Source of the DNA: Salinarimonas sp.
GTDB lineage: Bacteria; Pseudomonadota; Alphaproteobacteria; Rhizobiales; Beijerinckiaceae
DNA: 64,000 nucleotides
NCBI RefSeq assembly: GCF_040111675.1
Contig: NZ_CP157794.1
Span: 5,061,501 to 5,125,500, forward strand
Reading direction: 5' to 3'
This document shows positions 18,643-26,464 of the stretch, one piece after another (the stretch's first letter is position 1; the number at the start of each line of letters is the position of its first letter). The notes beneath the pieces are model-generated. The model made no database searches. It saw only the letters and a list, made by a program, of their open reading frames with translations, and was not told the origin of the DNA. The position numbers and the translations under genes are program-made.

Positions 18643-19026
18643 TCAACCCTCTTCTTCGTCCTCGATATCGCTGTCGATGAGGCCGGAGACGTCGTCGTCG
18701 CTCTCCTCCTCCTCGGCGAGGAACGTGTCGTCGGATTCGTCGTCGCCGAGGTCGATGTCCTCCTCGCCTTCGGCCTTCTTCTCCTCGCCCTCGGCCTCCT
18801 CGAGGGAGACGAGCTCGACGTCGGCCTTCTCGACGACCTCCTCCTCTTCCTCCTCGGCCGCCTGAACGGGGACGACGCGCCCGCCCTTGGCGCCGACGGC
18901 CTCGAAGGACGAGCGGGGATAGGCGATGCCCGTATAGGGAGACACGACCGGGTCGCGGTCGAGATCGTAGAACTTGCGCCCGGTCTCGGGGCAGGTCCGC
19001 TTTGTGCCGAGTTCCGGTCTGGCCAC
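18643..19026 (-). CDS. TIGR02300-family protein
   Basis: A 127-residue acidic protein. The conserved N-terminal block KRTCPETGRKFYDLDRDPVV followed by SPYTGIAYP is the hallmark of the TIGR02300 family, which resembles a treble-clef zinc-binding fold remnant. The rest is very acidic, with long runs of Glu and Asp to the end, likely disordered. The start is a GTG at 19026, matching the family start ARPELGTKR. The gene is normally found near tRNA-Ala and aroA-cmk in alphaproteobacteria, as here. Function unknown. Confidence 0.88.
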   Translation of the reverse strand: MARPELGTKRTCPETGRKFYDLDRDPVVSPYTGIAYPRSSFEAVGAKGGRVVPVQAAEEEEEEVVEKADVELVSLEEAEGEEKKAEGEEDIDLGDDESDDTFLAEEEESDDDVSGLIDSDIEDEEEG

Positions 19027-19150
19027 GGTATAACCTTCGTTGAAGCTGAAACTTGGGGAAGACGCGCGGCTAGCGCCTCCGCGACGCCTTGTCAACGCGG
19101 ACCCGCTATGTCGGCGCGTCGGCGGCGCTTGTCAACGGCCGTGCGCGCGA

Positions 19151-19180
19151 AGGGTCGCGACGGGTCGCGACGGGGCGCGA
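19151..19180. repeat. three imperfect 10-bp tandem copies
   Basis: Consecutive ten-base units AGGGTCGCGA, CGGGTCGCGA and CGGGGCGCGA lie in the 202-bp gap between the TIGR02300 gene and the AroA-like gene. They may be chance in such GC-rich DNA or a short regulatory array. The rest of the gap shows nothing recognisable. Confidence 0.4.
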
Positions 19181-19228
19181 AGGCACGCGAGGACGGCGCA
19201 CGGCGGATCGTGACGCGACGGCGAACGC

Positions 19229-20101
19229 ATGCTAACCGTCCGCCCGTCCCGAGGTCCTCTGCCGGAGCCCCCCGTGCCCGAGCTCGCCCGAGCGTCCGCC
19301 ATCGCCGCCGCCGGCACAGCCGACGCTCCGCGCGCGGACGGCGCCTGCGCGCCGGTGGCGCCGGATCTCGCGGCGTTTCTCCTCGGCCTCCTCGCCATCG
19401 GCGAGACGACCATCGACGGCGTCGGGGACGGTCCGCAGGTCACGCGCGTGGCGAAGGTCTGCGCCGCTCTGGGCGCACGGGTCGAGCGGCTGGGCGACGC
19501 GTCCTGGGCGCTGGCCGGGGTGGGCGTCGGCGGGCTCGTGACGCCCCGGGCCCCGCTCGATCTCGGGCCGGACATGGACGCCGCGGCTCTCGTGGCCGCC
19601 CTCGTCGGATCGCATCCGATCACGGCCCGGCTCGTCGTCACGGCACGCGCCGCGCCGCTCGCGCCGGTCGCGGCCGCGCTCCGGCGCATGGGCGCCGCGA
19701 TCGAGCCGCGGGAGGAGAACGGTTCCGTCGGCCTCGCCGTGACGGGACCGCGAGAGACGGTCCCGATCGCGTTCGAGGCGGCGGTCGACGCGGCAGGCGG
19801 GCCGTCCCCGGCGGCGGCCGTGCTGCTGGCCGGGCTCAACTCCCCGGGACGCGTGACGGTCGTCGCGCCCGTCGGCGCGCTGGATCCGCTGGTCGACCTT
19901 CTGCGCCGCTTCGGCGCGCGCGTCGCCTTGGAGACGCGCGACGAGACGTGCGCCATCGTCCTCGAGGGCCAGCCGGAGCTGCACGGCGTTCACGTCCGCG
20001 CGGACGCCGTGGCCGGCGCCTCGCCGCTTTCGCCATCCGAGCGGCCCGGCGCCGACGCCGACGCGCTCGCAACGAGGGAGCCTCCCGCATGGGGTTCGTG
20101 A
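19229..20101 (+). CDS. half-length EPSP-synthase-like protein lacking the active-site motif
   Basis: A 290-residue protein related to 5-enolpyruvylshikimate-3-phosphate synthase (AroA) but about 150 residues shorter than normal. AroA-like phrases run in order: LLAIGETTIDGV, VAKVCAALGARVERLGD, AALRRMGAAIEPRE, AAAVLLAGLNSPGRVTVVAP and LLRRFGARVALE. The substrate-binding K-S-x-S-H-R motif that should precede the LLAIGET block is replaced by PDLAAF, and the C-terminal half of the enzyme is missing. It occupies the usual aroA position directly before cmk, overlapping it by 13 bases. The frame is open with no internal stop. It is unlikely to be an active EPSP synthase; either a decaying gene or a repurposed one. 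Confidence 0.75.
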   Translation: MLTVRPSRGPLPEPPVPELARASAIAAAGTADAPRADGACAPVAPDLAAFLLGLLAIGETTIDGVGDGPQVTRVAKVCAALGARVERLGDASWALAGVGVGGLVTPRAPLDLGPDMDAAALVAALVGSHPITARLVVTARAAPLAPVAAALRRMGAAIEPREENGSVGLAVTGPRETVPIAFEAAVDAAGGPSPAAAVLLAGLNSPGRVTVVAPVGALDPLVDLLRRFGARVALETRDETCAIVLEGQPELHGVHVRADAVAGASPLSPSERPGADADALATREPPAWGS

Positions 20102-20733
20102 TCGCCGTCGACGGGCCGGCCGCTTCCGGCAAGGGGACGCTGTCGAAGCGCATCGCCGCGCATTACGGGCTCGCGCATCTCGATACCGGCCTGCTCTATC
20201 GCGCGGTGGCGCGGCTCCTGCTCGACAAGAGCCGCGCGCTCGACGACGAGCAGGCCGCCGCCGCGGCCGCCTACGCGCTCAACCTCGCCTACATGGACGA
20301 GAGCCGGCTGCGCGGAGCGGAGATGGGCGAGGCGGCCTCCCGCGTCTCGGTGATCCCCGCCGTGCGCGCGGCCTTGCTCGACCGGCAGCGCGATTTCGCG
20401 GCCCAGGAACCCGGCGCCGTCCTCGACGGCCGCGACATCGGCACGGTGGTGTGCCCGGAGGCCGCCGTGAAGCTGTTCGTCACGGCGAGCCCGGAGGAGC
20501 GGGCGCGGCGACGGCACCGCGAGCTCGTCGACCGCGGCGACGCGCCGCCCTACGAGAGCGTGCTCGCCGACATCCGCGCCCGCGACGCCCGCGATACGGG
20601 CCGGGCGTCCGCGCCGCTGCGTCAGGCGCAGGACGCGATCCTGCTCGACACGACCGAGCTCGACATCGACGCCGCCCTCGCCCGGGCGATCGCCGTCGTC
20701 GAGGAGGTGCGCGGCGCTTCGTCGCTTCCGTAA
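20089..20733 (+). CDS. cmk: cytidylate kinase
   Basis: A 214-residue nucleotide kinase that phosphorylates CMP and dCMP. The P-loop AVDGPAASGKGTLSKRIA, the HLDTGLLYRAVA segment, the DGRDIGTVVCPEA motif and the lid RRHRELVDRG are all present. The ATG at 20089 follows GAGGGAG and overlaps the AroA-like gene by 13 bases. In most alphaproteobacteria rpsA follows cmk; here the next gene encodes a DUF1194 protein, so the ribosomal gene has moved or the region has been rearranged. Confidence 0.95.
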   Translation: MGFVIAVDGPAASGKGTLSKRIAAHYGLAHLDTGLLYRAVARLLLDKSRALDDEQAAAAAAYALNLAYMDESRLRGAEMGEAASRVSVIPAVRAALLDRQRDFAAQEPGAVLDGRDIGTVVCPEAAVKLFVTASPEERARRRHRELVDRGDAPPYESVLADIRARDARDTGRASAPLRQAQDAILLDTTELDIDAALARAIAVVEEVRGASSLP

Positions 20734-20822
20734 GGCGCCCACTAGCCTCGATCCGTCGCCGGCTGGCATGCTCCTCGCTTGAACCGCGCTCGGGGGGCTC
20801 TCCAGACGAGGAGGCCGAGGCG

Positions 20823-21647
20823 ATGTGGGCGTTGCGTGTCGGCGGGAGTTCCCGCCTGGGCGGCTTGACCGCCCTTCTCCTCGCGGCTGCGGTCGCGAGC
20901 GTCGGGCCGGCTCGGACCGCGCAGGCCGAGACCGAGGTGGACGTCGCGCTGGTGCTCGCCGTCGACATCTCCTTCTCCATGGACACCGACGAGCAGGAGC
21001 TCCAGCGCGCCGGCTTCGTCGAGGCCCTGCGCTCGCCGGAAGTGCACGAGGCGATCGATCGCGGGTTGATCGGGCAGATCGCGGTTACCTATGTCGAATG
21101 GGCGGGCGTCGCCGATCGGCACGTGATCGTGCCCTGGACGCTGGTCGACGGCCCGGAGAGCGCCGTCCGCTTCGCCGAGGACCTCGAGTTCGAGCGCATC
21201 CACCGGGCGCGCCGGACCTCGATCTCCAACGCCATCGAGTTCGGGCTCGAGATGCTCGAGGAGAGCGGCGTGCGGGCGTTGCGCCAGGTGATCGACATCT
21301 CCGGCGACGGGCCGAACAACGAGGGTCGCTGGGTGACGGTGGCGCGCGATCGCGCGATCGAGCGCGGCGTGACCATCAACGGCCTCCCGATCATGCTCAA
21401 GCGGCCGGGCTATCTCGATATTCACAATCTGGACGAATACTACATCGACTGCGTCATCGGCGGCCCGGGGGCCTTCGTCGTGCCCGTGCGCGCGCCCGAG
21501 GAGTTCGTCGACGCGATCCGCACCAAGCTCGTGCTCGAGATCGCCGGCGAGGCGCCCGACGAGCCGTTGATCGAGCTCGCCCAGGTCGACGTTCCGACCG
21601 ACTGCCTGATCGGCGAGCGGCAATGGGAGCACCGAAACCGTTTCTGA
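20823..21647 (+). CDS. DUF1194 secreted von Willebrand factor A-like protein
   Basis: A 274-residue exported protein with a signal peptide (LTALLLAAAVASVGPARTAQA). The mature part starts DVALVLAVDISFSMD, where DISFS supplies the metal-ion-dependent adhesion site, and continues through VIDISGDGPNNEG, which provides a further MIDAS-type segment. This is the DUF1194 family, common as single genes in Hyphomicrobiales, with no proven function. The C-terminus (CLIGERQWEHRNRF) contains one of two late cysteines. It is a single gene convergent with the GyrI-like gene. Confidence 0.87.
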   Translation: MWALRVGGSSRLGGLTALLLAAAVASVGPARTAQAETEVDVALVLAVDISFSMDTDEQELQRAGFVEALRSPEVHEAIDRGLIGQIAVTYVEWAGVADRHVIVPWTLVDGPESAVRFAEDLEFERIHRARRTSISNAIEFGLEMLEESGVRALRQVIDISGDGPNNEGRWVTVARDRAIERGVTINGLPIMLKRPGYLDIHNLDEYYIDCVIGGPGAFVVPVRAPEEFVDAIRTKLVLEIAGEAPDEPLIELAQVDVPTDCLIGERQWEHRNRF

Positions 21648-21656
21648 GAGGAGGCG

Positions 21657-22241
21657 TCATTCCGGGACGACCAGGATCGCGATCCGCGATCCCGGCGCCT
21701 CGGCGTCGGCGGCGAGCGCGAGCAGCTCCTCGTAATAGACGTCCTCGACGACGAGCCCCTCCTGGTCGAGATGGGCGGTGAGCGCCTCGTAGGCGTCGCC
21801 GATCTCGGCGTAGGCGCCCGCGTGCACCGTGCGCATGGCGTAGCCGGACGGCGTCGCCCCGAAAACGAGACGCGGGGCGGCGGCGAGCGCGGCGTCCGCC
21901 TCTTCCGGCTCCGGCGCGCGGGCGAGCGGCAGGTGCAAGACGAAGCCGACCATGAGATCGTCGCCGCCCTCGAAGGCGACGAGCGGCGCCCCGGCCGCGG
22001 AGAGCCCGCCGGCGGCGAGGCCGTCCTCCAGGACGCGCGTGGCCTCTTGCAGGGCGGCGAAGACGTCGTCCCAGGGCGCGCGCTCCCGCAGGAGAGCCGC
22101 CGGCCGGTCCACCAGCCGCACCGTCTCCACCGTCGGCGCGACGAAGACGCCGTCCTGCGCCGCGGCGGCGGAGGATTCCGACGCGAGGGCGATCGCGAGC
22201 GCCGTCAGAGCATGCCGTGCCTGCGTGCGAATGCCTGCCAA
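21657..22241 (-). CDS. secreted GyrI-like (SOUL/effector-binding fold) protein
   Basis: A 194-residue protein with an N-terminal signal peptide (ALTALAIALASESSAAAAQ) and a GyrI-like/effector-binding fold, recognisable from APLVAFEGGDDLMVGFVLHL, YAMRTVHAGAYAEIGDAYEAL and VVEDVYYEELL. Such domains bind small hydrophobic ligands; the signal peptide places this one in the periplasm. No ATG begins the signal peptide. A TTG at 22241 follows GGAGGAGGT at ideal spacing, so it is chosen. It faces the DUF1194 gene, 9 bases away, and is divergent from dapF. Confidence 0.72.
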   Translation of the reverse strand: MAGIRTQARHALTALAIALASESSAAAAQDGVFVAPTVETVRLVDRPAALLRERAPWDDVFAALQEATRVLEDGLAAGGLSAAGAPLVAFEGGDDLMVGFVLHLPLARAPEPEEADAALAAAPRLVFGATPSGYAMRTVHAGAYAEIGDAYEALTAHLDQEGLVVEDVYYEELLALAADAEAPGSRIAILVVPE

Positions 22242-22385
22242 GCGACCTCCTCCCCTGCCGGTGGCTCCGCGACGATATACGGAGCGGTACGGCGGGGCGA
22301 GCCCCCCTGGCATTCCGCTCCACCCTGTCGCATATGTAGCCGCGTCCGTTCCGGCTCGCCCAGGCAGCTTCCCAGGTATCGCCCC

Positions 22386-23279
22386 ATGTCCCCCCTCGCG
22401 CACCGCCGCTTTCTCAAGATGAACGGCATCGGCAACGAGATCGTCGTGCTGGATCTGCGCGGGACCGACATACGCGTGCGGCCGGAGGAGGCGCGGGCGA
22501 TCGCGCGCGATCCGGCCTCGCGCTTCGACCAGCTGATGGTCGTGCACGATGGGCGCATCACCGGCGTCGACGCCGACATGAAGATCTACAATACCGACGG
22601 CTCGGAATCGGGCGCCTGCGGCAACGGCACCCGCTGCGTCGCCTGGGCGCTGACGCGCGATCCCGCGATGGGCGACCCCGCGAGGACGACGCTGACCTTG
22701 CGCACGAAGGCGGGCGTCCTGCCCGTCACGATCGACGGGGAGTGGACCTTCACCGTCGACATGGGCGCGCCGAAGCTCGCCTGGCAGGACATCCCCCTGC
22801 GCGACCCCTTCCCGGATACCCGCACCATCGAGCTGCAGATCGGCCCGATCGACGATCCGATCCTGCACTCGCCGGCGGCGGTCAACATGGGCAATCCCCA
22901 CGCGATCTTCTTCGTCGACGACGTCGACGCCTACGATCTCGCCAGGATCGGCCCGCTGCTCGAGAACCACCCGATCTTTCCCGAGCGCGCGAACATCTCC
23001 CTCGCCGAGATCGTCTCGGAGAGCCGCATCCGGCTGCGCGTCTGGGAGCGCGGGGCGGGCATCACCCGGGCCTGCGGCTCGGCCGCCTGCGCCGCCCTCG
23101 TCGCCGCCGCGCGCAAGACGCTCACCGGGCGCGAGGCCGTGGTGGCGCTGCCCGGCGGCGAGCTGACGATCCGTTGGCGCGAGCGCGACGACCACGTGCT
23201 GATGACGGGGCCCGTCGCGCTCGAGCACGAGGGCCGGTTCGCCCCCGCTCTGTTCGCGGATCGCGCGGAGAGCGCCTGA
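22386..23279 (+). CDS. dapF: diaminopimelate epimerase
   Basis: A 297-residue enzyme that converts LL- to meso-diaminopimelate for lysine and peptidoglycan synthesis. Both catalytic cysteines are seen: C78 in SGACGNGTRC and the second in ITRACGSAACA. The opening FLKMNGIGNEIVVLD and the mid-protein AVNMGNPHAIFFVDD are standard for the family. The stop overlaps the mtaB start by one base, so the two are translated together. It belongs functionally with asd at 49760. Confidence 0.97.
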   Translation: MSPLAHRRFLKMNGIGNEIVVLDLRGTDIRVRPEEARAIARDPASRFDQLMVVHDGRITGVDADMKIYNTDGSESGACGNGTRCVAWALTRDPAMGDPARTTLTLRTKAGVLPVTIDGEWTFTVDMGAPKLAWQDIPLRDPFPDTRTIELQIGPIDDPILHSPAAVNMGNPHAIFFVDDVDAYDLARIGPLLENHPIFPERANISLAEIVSESRIRLRVWERGAGITRACGSAACAALVAAARKTLTGREAVVALPGGELTIRWRERDDHVLMTGPVALEHEGRFAPALFADRAESA

Positions 23280-24547
23280 TGGCGGGGGCCGACGCCCCTC
23301 CCGCGCCGGAGATCCACACCTTCGGCTGCCGGCTGAACATCGCCGAGAGCGAGGCGATCGCCCGGCGCATGGAGGCGGCGGGCCTCACCGACGCGGTCGT
23401 CGTCAACACCTGCGCCGTGACCACCGAGGCGACGCGCCAGGCCCGCCAGGCGATCCGCCGGATCGGGCGCGAGCGGCCCGGGGCGCGCGTCGTCGTCACC
23501 GGCTGCGCGGCGCAGGTGGAGCCGGACGCCTTCGCGGCGATGCCGGAGGTCGCCCACCTCGTCGGCAACGAAGAGAAGCTCGAGGCCGAAACCTGGACGC
23601 GCCTCGCGCGGCCCGACGCGCCGCGCCGCCTCCTCTCCGACGTGATGCAGGCGCGCACGGCCCGCGCCCCGGACGCCGCGCCGCCGCGGGGGCGCACCCG
23701 CGCCTTCGTCCAGGTCCAGACCGGCTGCGACCACCGCTGCACCTTCTGCGTCATCCCCTTCGGCCGGGGGAATTCCCGCTCCGTGCCGCTGCCGGTCGTG
23801 ATCGAGACCGTGCGCGCCCAGGTGGAAGCCGGCGCGCTGGAGGTCGTCCTCACCGGCGTCGACCTGACGAGCTGGGGCGGCGATCTCGACGGCGCGCCCC
23901 GCCTCGGCGCGCTGGTGAAGGCCATCCTCGCCGCGGTCCCGGACCTGCCGCGGCTGCGCCTCTCCTCCATCGATTCGGTGGAGGTGGACCCCGATCTCGT
24001 CGAGGCGATCGCCACCGAGCCCCGGCTGATGCCGCACCTGCACCTGTCGCTGCAGGCGGGCGACGACCTGATCCTCAAGCGCATGAAGCGCCGCCATTCC
24101 CGCGCGGACGCGATCCGCCTCTGCGCCGAGCTGCGCGCGGCCAGGCCCGAAATCGTGTTCGGGGCGGACGTCATCGCGGGCTTTCCCACCGAGACCGAGG
24201 CGATGTTCGCCCGCTCCCTCGATCTCGTGGCGGAATGCGGGCTCACCCATCTCCACGTCTTCCCCTATTCGCCGCGCCCCGGCACCCCGGCCGCGCGCAT
24301 GCCCCCGGTCCCCGGTCCGGTGGTCAAGGAGCGCGCGCGGCGCCTGCGCGAGGCGGGCGAGGCCGCGCTCGCCGCCCATCTCGCGGCCGAGGTCGGCGCG
24401 CGCCGGCTGGTGCTCACCGAGCGCGGCGGCGTGGGACGCACGGAGACCTTCGCGCTGGTGCGCTTCCCGCAGGCGCCGCAGCCGGGCCGGCTCGTCGAGA
24501 CGACGATCGCGGCGAGCGACGGGCGGGCGTTGCTGGCGGCGCAGTGA
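23279..24547 (+). CDS. mtaB: tRNA t6A37 methylthiotransferase MtaB
   Basis: A 422-residue radical-SAM enzyme that adds a methylthio group to t6A37 in tRNA. The N-terminal methylthiotransferase domain has Cys in TFGCRLN, VVNTCAVT and VTGCAAQ (auxiliary iron-sulfur cluster), and the radical SAM motif is GCDHRCTFCVIPFGRG. The GCRLN opening (rather than GCQMN) separates it from MiaB, which is also present at 51823. The dapF-mtaB pairing is common in alphaproteobacteria. Confidence 0.95.
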   Translation: MAGADAPPAPEIHTFGCRLNIAESEAIARRMEAAGLTDAVVVNTCAVTTEATRQARQAIRRIGRERPGARVVVTGCAAQVEPDAFAAMPEVAHLVGNEEKLEAETWTRLARPDAPRRLLSDVMQARTARAPDAAPPRGRTRAFVQVQTGCDHRCTFCVIPFGRGNSRSVPLPVVIETVRAQVEAGALEVVLTGVDLTSWGGDLDGAPRLGALVKAILAAVPDLPRLRLSSIDSVEVDPDLVEAIATEPRLMPHLHLSLQAGDDLILKRMKRRHSRADAIRLCAELRAARPEIVFGADVIAGFPTETEAMFARSLDLVAECGLTHLHVFPYSPRPGTPAARMPPVPGPVVKERARRLREAGEAALAAHLAAEVGARRLVLTERGGVGRTETFALVRFPQAPQPGRLVETTIAASDGRALLAAQ

Positions 24548-24647
24548 ACCCCGCGCCGCCATCCCCCGTCTATTCACTGGATTTTCGTCACTGCGCGGCT
24601 AGGCTCGCCGCCACCGGAAAACAGCGCGCTTCGGGGGAGCGACGGCA

Positions 24648-25205
24648 ATGGAATGGATCATCCTCGGCGTCGTGGCGCTGATCGTCGTCTACGGCATCGT
24701 CACCTACAACGGCCTCGTCGCCATGCGCCAGCGCGTGGACCAGGCCTATGCCGACATCGACGTGCAGCTGCACCAGCGCCACGACCTGATCCCGAACCTG
24801 GTGGAGACGGTGAAGGGCTACGCCGCGCACGAGCGCGAGACGCTCGACGCGGTGATCTCGGCGCGCAACCGCGCCACCCAGGCGCAGGGCCCCGCGGACC
24901 AGGCGGCGGCGGAGACCATGCTCACCGGCGCGCTGGGGCGGCTGTTCGCGCTGGCGGAGGCCTATCCGGACCTCAAGGCCAACCAGAACTTCCTCGGCCT
25001 CCAGAGCGAGCTCTCCAACGTCGAGGACAAGCTCGCCGCGGCGCGGCGCTTCTTCAACAACGCGGTGAGCGAGTTCAACGCCGCGATCCAGTCCTTCCCC
25101 GCCGTGCTGTTCGCGAAATCGCTCGGCTTCTCCGAACGCGAGTTCTTCGACGTCGGCGAGGACCGCCGGGCGGAGATGAACGTCGCGCCGCAGGTGAAGT
25201 TCTGA
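24648..25205 (+). CDS. lemA: LemA-family membrane protein
   Basis: A 185-residue LemA protein: one N-terminal membrane helix (IILGVVALIVVYGIVTYNGL) with a coiled-coil bundle outside. The conserved VDQAYADIDVQLHQRHDLIPNL and YPDLKANQNFLGLQSEL motifs are intact. GGGGGAG precedes the ATG. It is followed 61 bases later by an M48 protease with membrane helices, the usual LemA/HtpX-like partnership in envelope quality control. The molecular role of LemA is not settled. Confidence 0.93.
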   Translation: MEWIILGVVALIVVYGIVTYNGLVAMRQRVDQAYADIDVQLHQRHDLIPNLVETVKGYAAHERETLDAVISARNRATQAQGPADQAAAETMLTGALGRLFALAEAYPDLKANQNFLGLQSELSNVEDKLAAARRFFNNAVSEFNAAIQSFPAVLFAKSLGFSEREFFDVGEDRRAEMNVAPQVKF

Positions 25206-25266
25206 CCCGCGCGCGGGAGGTTCCGGACCTCGCGCGCGTCCTGCGCAGACCAACGAGGAGGCGGCG

Positions 25267-26457
25267 ATGACGCCCGTCTTCGGGCTCTACAGCCATATCC
25301 GCGCGAACCGGTTCCGCTCCGGCCTCCTGATCGCGGGCCTGTTCGTGCTGGTGCTGCTGCTCGGCTACGCGCTGGCGCTGCTCGTGCGCGCGAGCGCCGA
25401 CCTCGAGGGCGCGCCTTTGGACGTGCTGCTCGCCGGCGCGTTGGAGGATCTCGTCTTCTGGGCGCCGGGGCTCGTCGTCGGCACCCTGGTCTGGGTCGGC
25501 TTCTCGGTGATGATCAACGCCAAGGTGGTCGACGCCACGACCGGCGCGCGGGAGCTCTCCCGCGAGGACGACCCGAGGCTCTACCGGATGCTGGAAAACC
25601 TCTGCATCTCGCGCGGCATGACCACGCCGCGGCTGAAGATCGTCGAGAGCCCGGCGCTCAACGCCTACGCCTCCGGCATCACGCAGAAGCAATACGCCGT
25701 GACCCTCACGCGGGGTCTGATCGAGCGCCTCGACGACGACGAGATCGAGGCCGTGATGGCGCACGAGCTCACCCATATCCGCAACGAGGACGTCCGGCTG
25801 ATGATGATCGCCGTCGTCGTCGCCGGGGTGATCAGCTTCGTGGGCGAGCTCACCTTCCGCTCCATGCGCTTCGGCATGCGCCCGCGGGGCGGCGTCTCGC
25901 GCAATCGCGGCGGGCGCGGCGGCAAGGGCGCGGCGATCGCCTTCCTGATCGCCATCGCCATCATCGTGATCGCCTGGGTGTTCTCGCTGGTGATCCGCTT
26001 CGCGCTGTCGCGAGCGCGGGAATACATGGCCGACGCGGGCGCGGTGGAGCTGACGAAGAAGCCGGACGCGATGATCTCGGCGCTGCTCAAGATCAAGGGC
26101 AACGCCGATCTCGAGCGCGCGCCGGCCATGGTGATGGAGATGTGCGTCGAGAACCCGCGCCGCGGCTTCATGGCCCTGATGGCGACGCATCCCTCGATCG
26201 AGGACCGGGTCGAGGCCCTGGTGAAGAACGCCGGCGGCCGCCTGCCGCCGCCGCAGACGAGCCCCGCCGTGCCGTTCCCGGAGGCGGAGGGCGCGGCGGG
26301 GGAGACGCCGAAGCCGGTCTCGGGCGGCACCGGCTCGGGAGGCGCTTCGGGAGGCGCTTCGGGAGGGCCTTGGGGTCCGCTGCCGACCCCCTTCCCGGGC
26401 GGCGGCGGGAGCGCCCCCGGCCCGTGGGGCCTGCCGCCGGACCGGACGAAGGGCTGA
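25267..26457 (+). CDS. M48-family membrane metalloprotease (HtpX-like)
   Basis: A 396-residue zinc protease. Membrane helices lie at residues 18-40, 62-84 and 235-255, and the zinc motif is VMAHELTHI (HExxH) near residue 163, with the third ligand expected in REYMADAGAVELT. The C-terminal tail beyond residue 330 is Pro/Gly/Ser-rich and includes a short repeated GGASGGASGG encoded by tandem copies of GGAGGCGCTTCG. GAGGAGG lies before the ATG. It follows lemA and is convergent with the DUF2339 gene. Likely role: removal of damaged membrane proteins. Confidence 0.92.
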   Translation: MTPVFGLYSHIRANRFRSGLLIAGLFVLVLLLGYALALLVRASADLEGAPLDVLLAGALEDLVFWAPGLVVGTLVWVGFSVMINAKVVDATTGARELSREDDPRLYRMLENLCISRGMTTPRLKIVESPALNAYASGITQKQYAVTLTRGLIERLDDDEIEAVMAHELTHIRNEDVRLMMIAVVVAGVISFVGELTFRSMRFGMRPRGGVSRNRGGRGGKGAAIAFLIAIAIIVIAWVFSLVIRFALSRAREYMADAGAVELTKKPDAMISALLKIKGNADLERAPAMVMEMCVENPRRGFMALMATHPSIEDRVEALVKNAGGRLPPPQTSPAVPFPEAEGAAGETPKPVSGGTGSGGASGGASGGPWGPLPTPFPGGGGSAPGPWGLPPDRTKG

Positions 26458-26464
26458 TCCCGCG

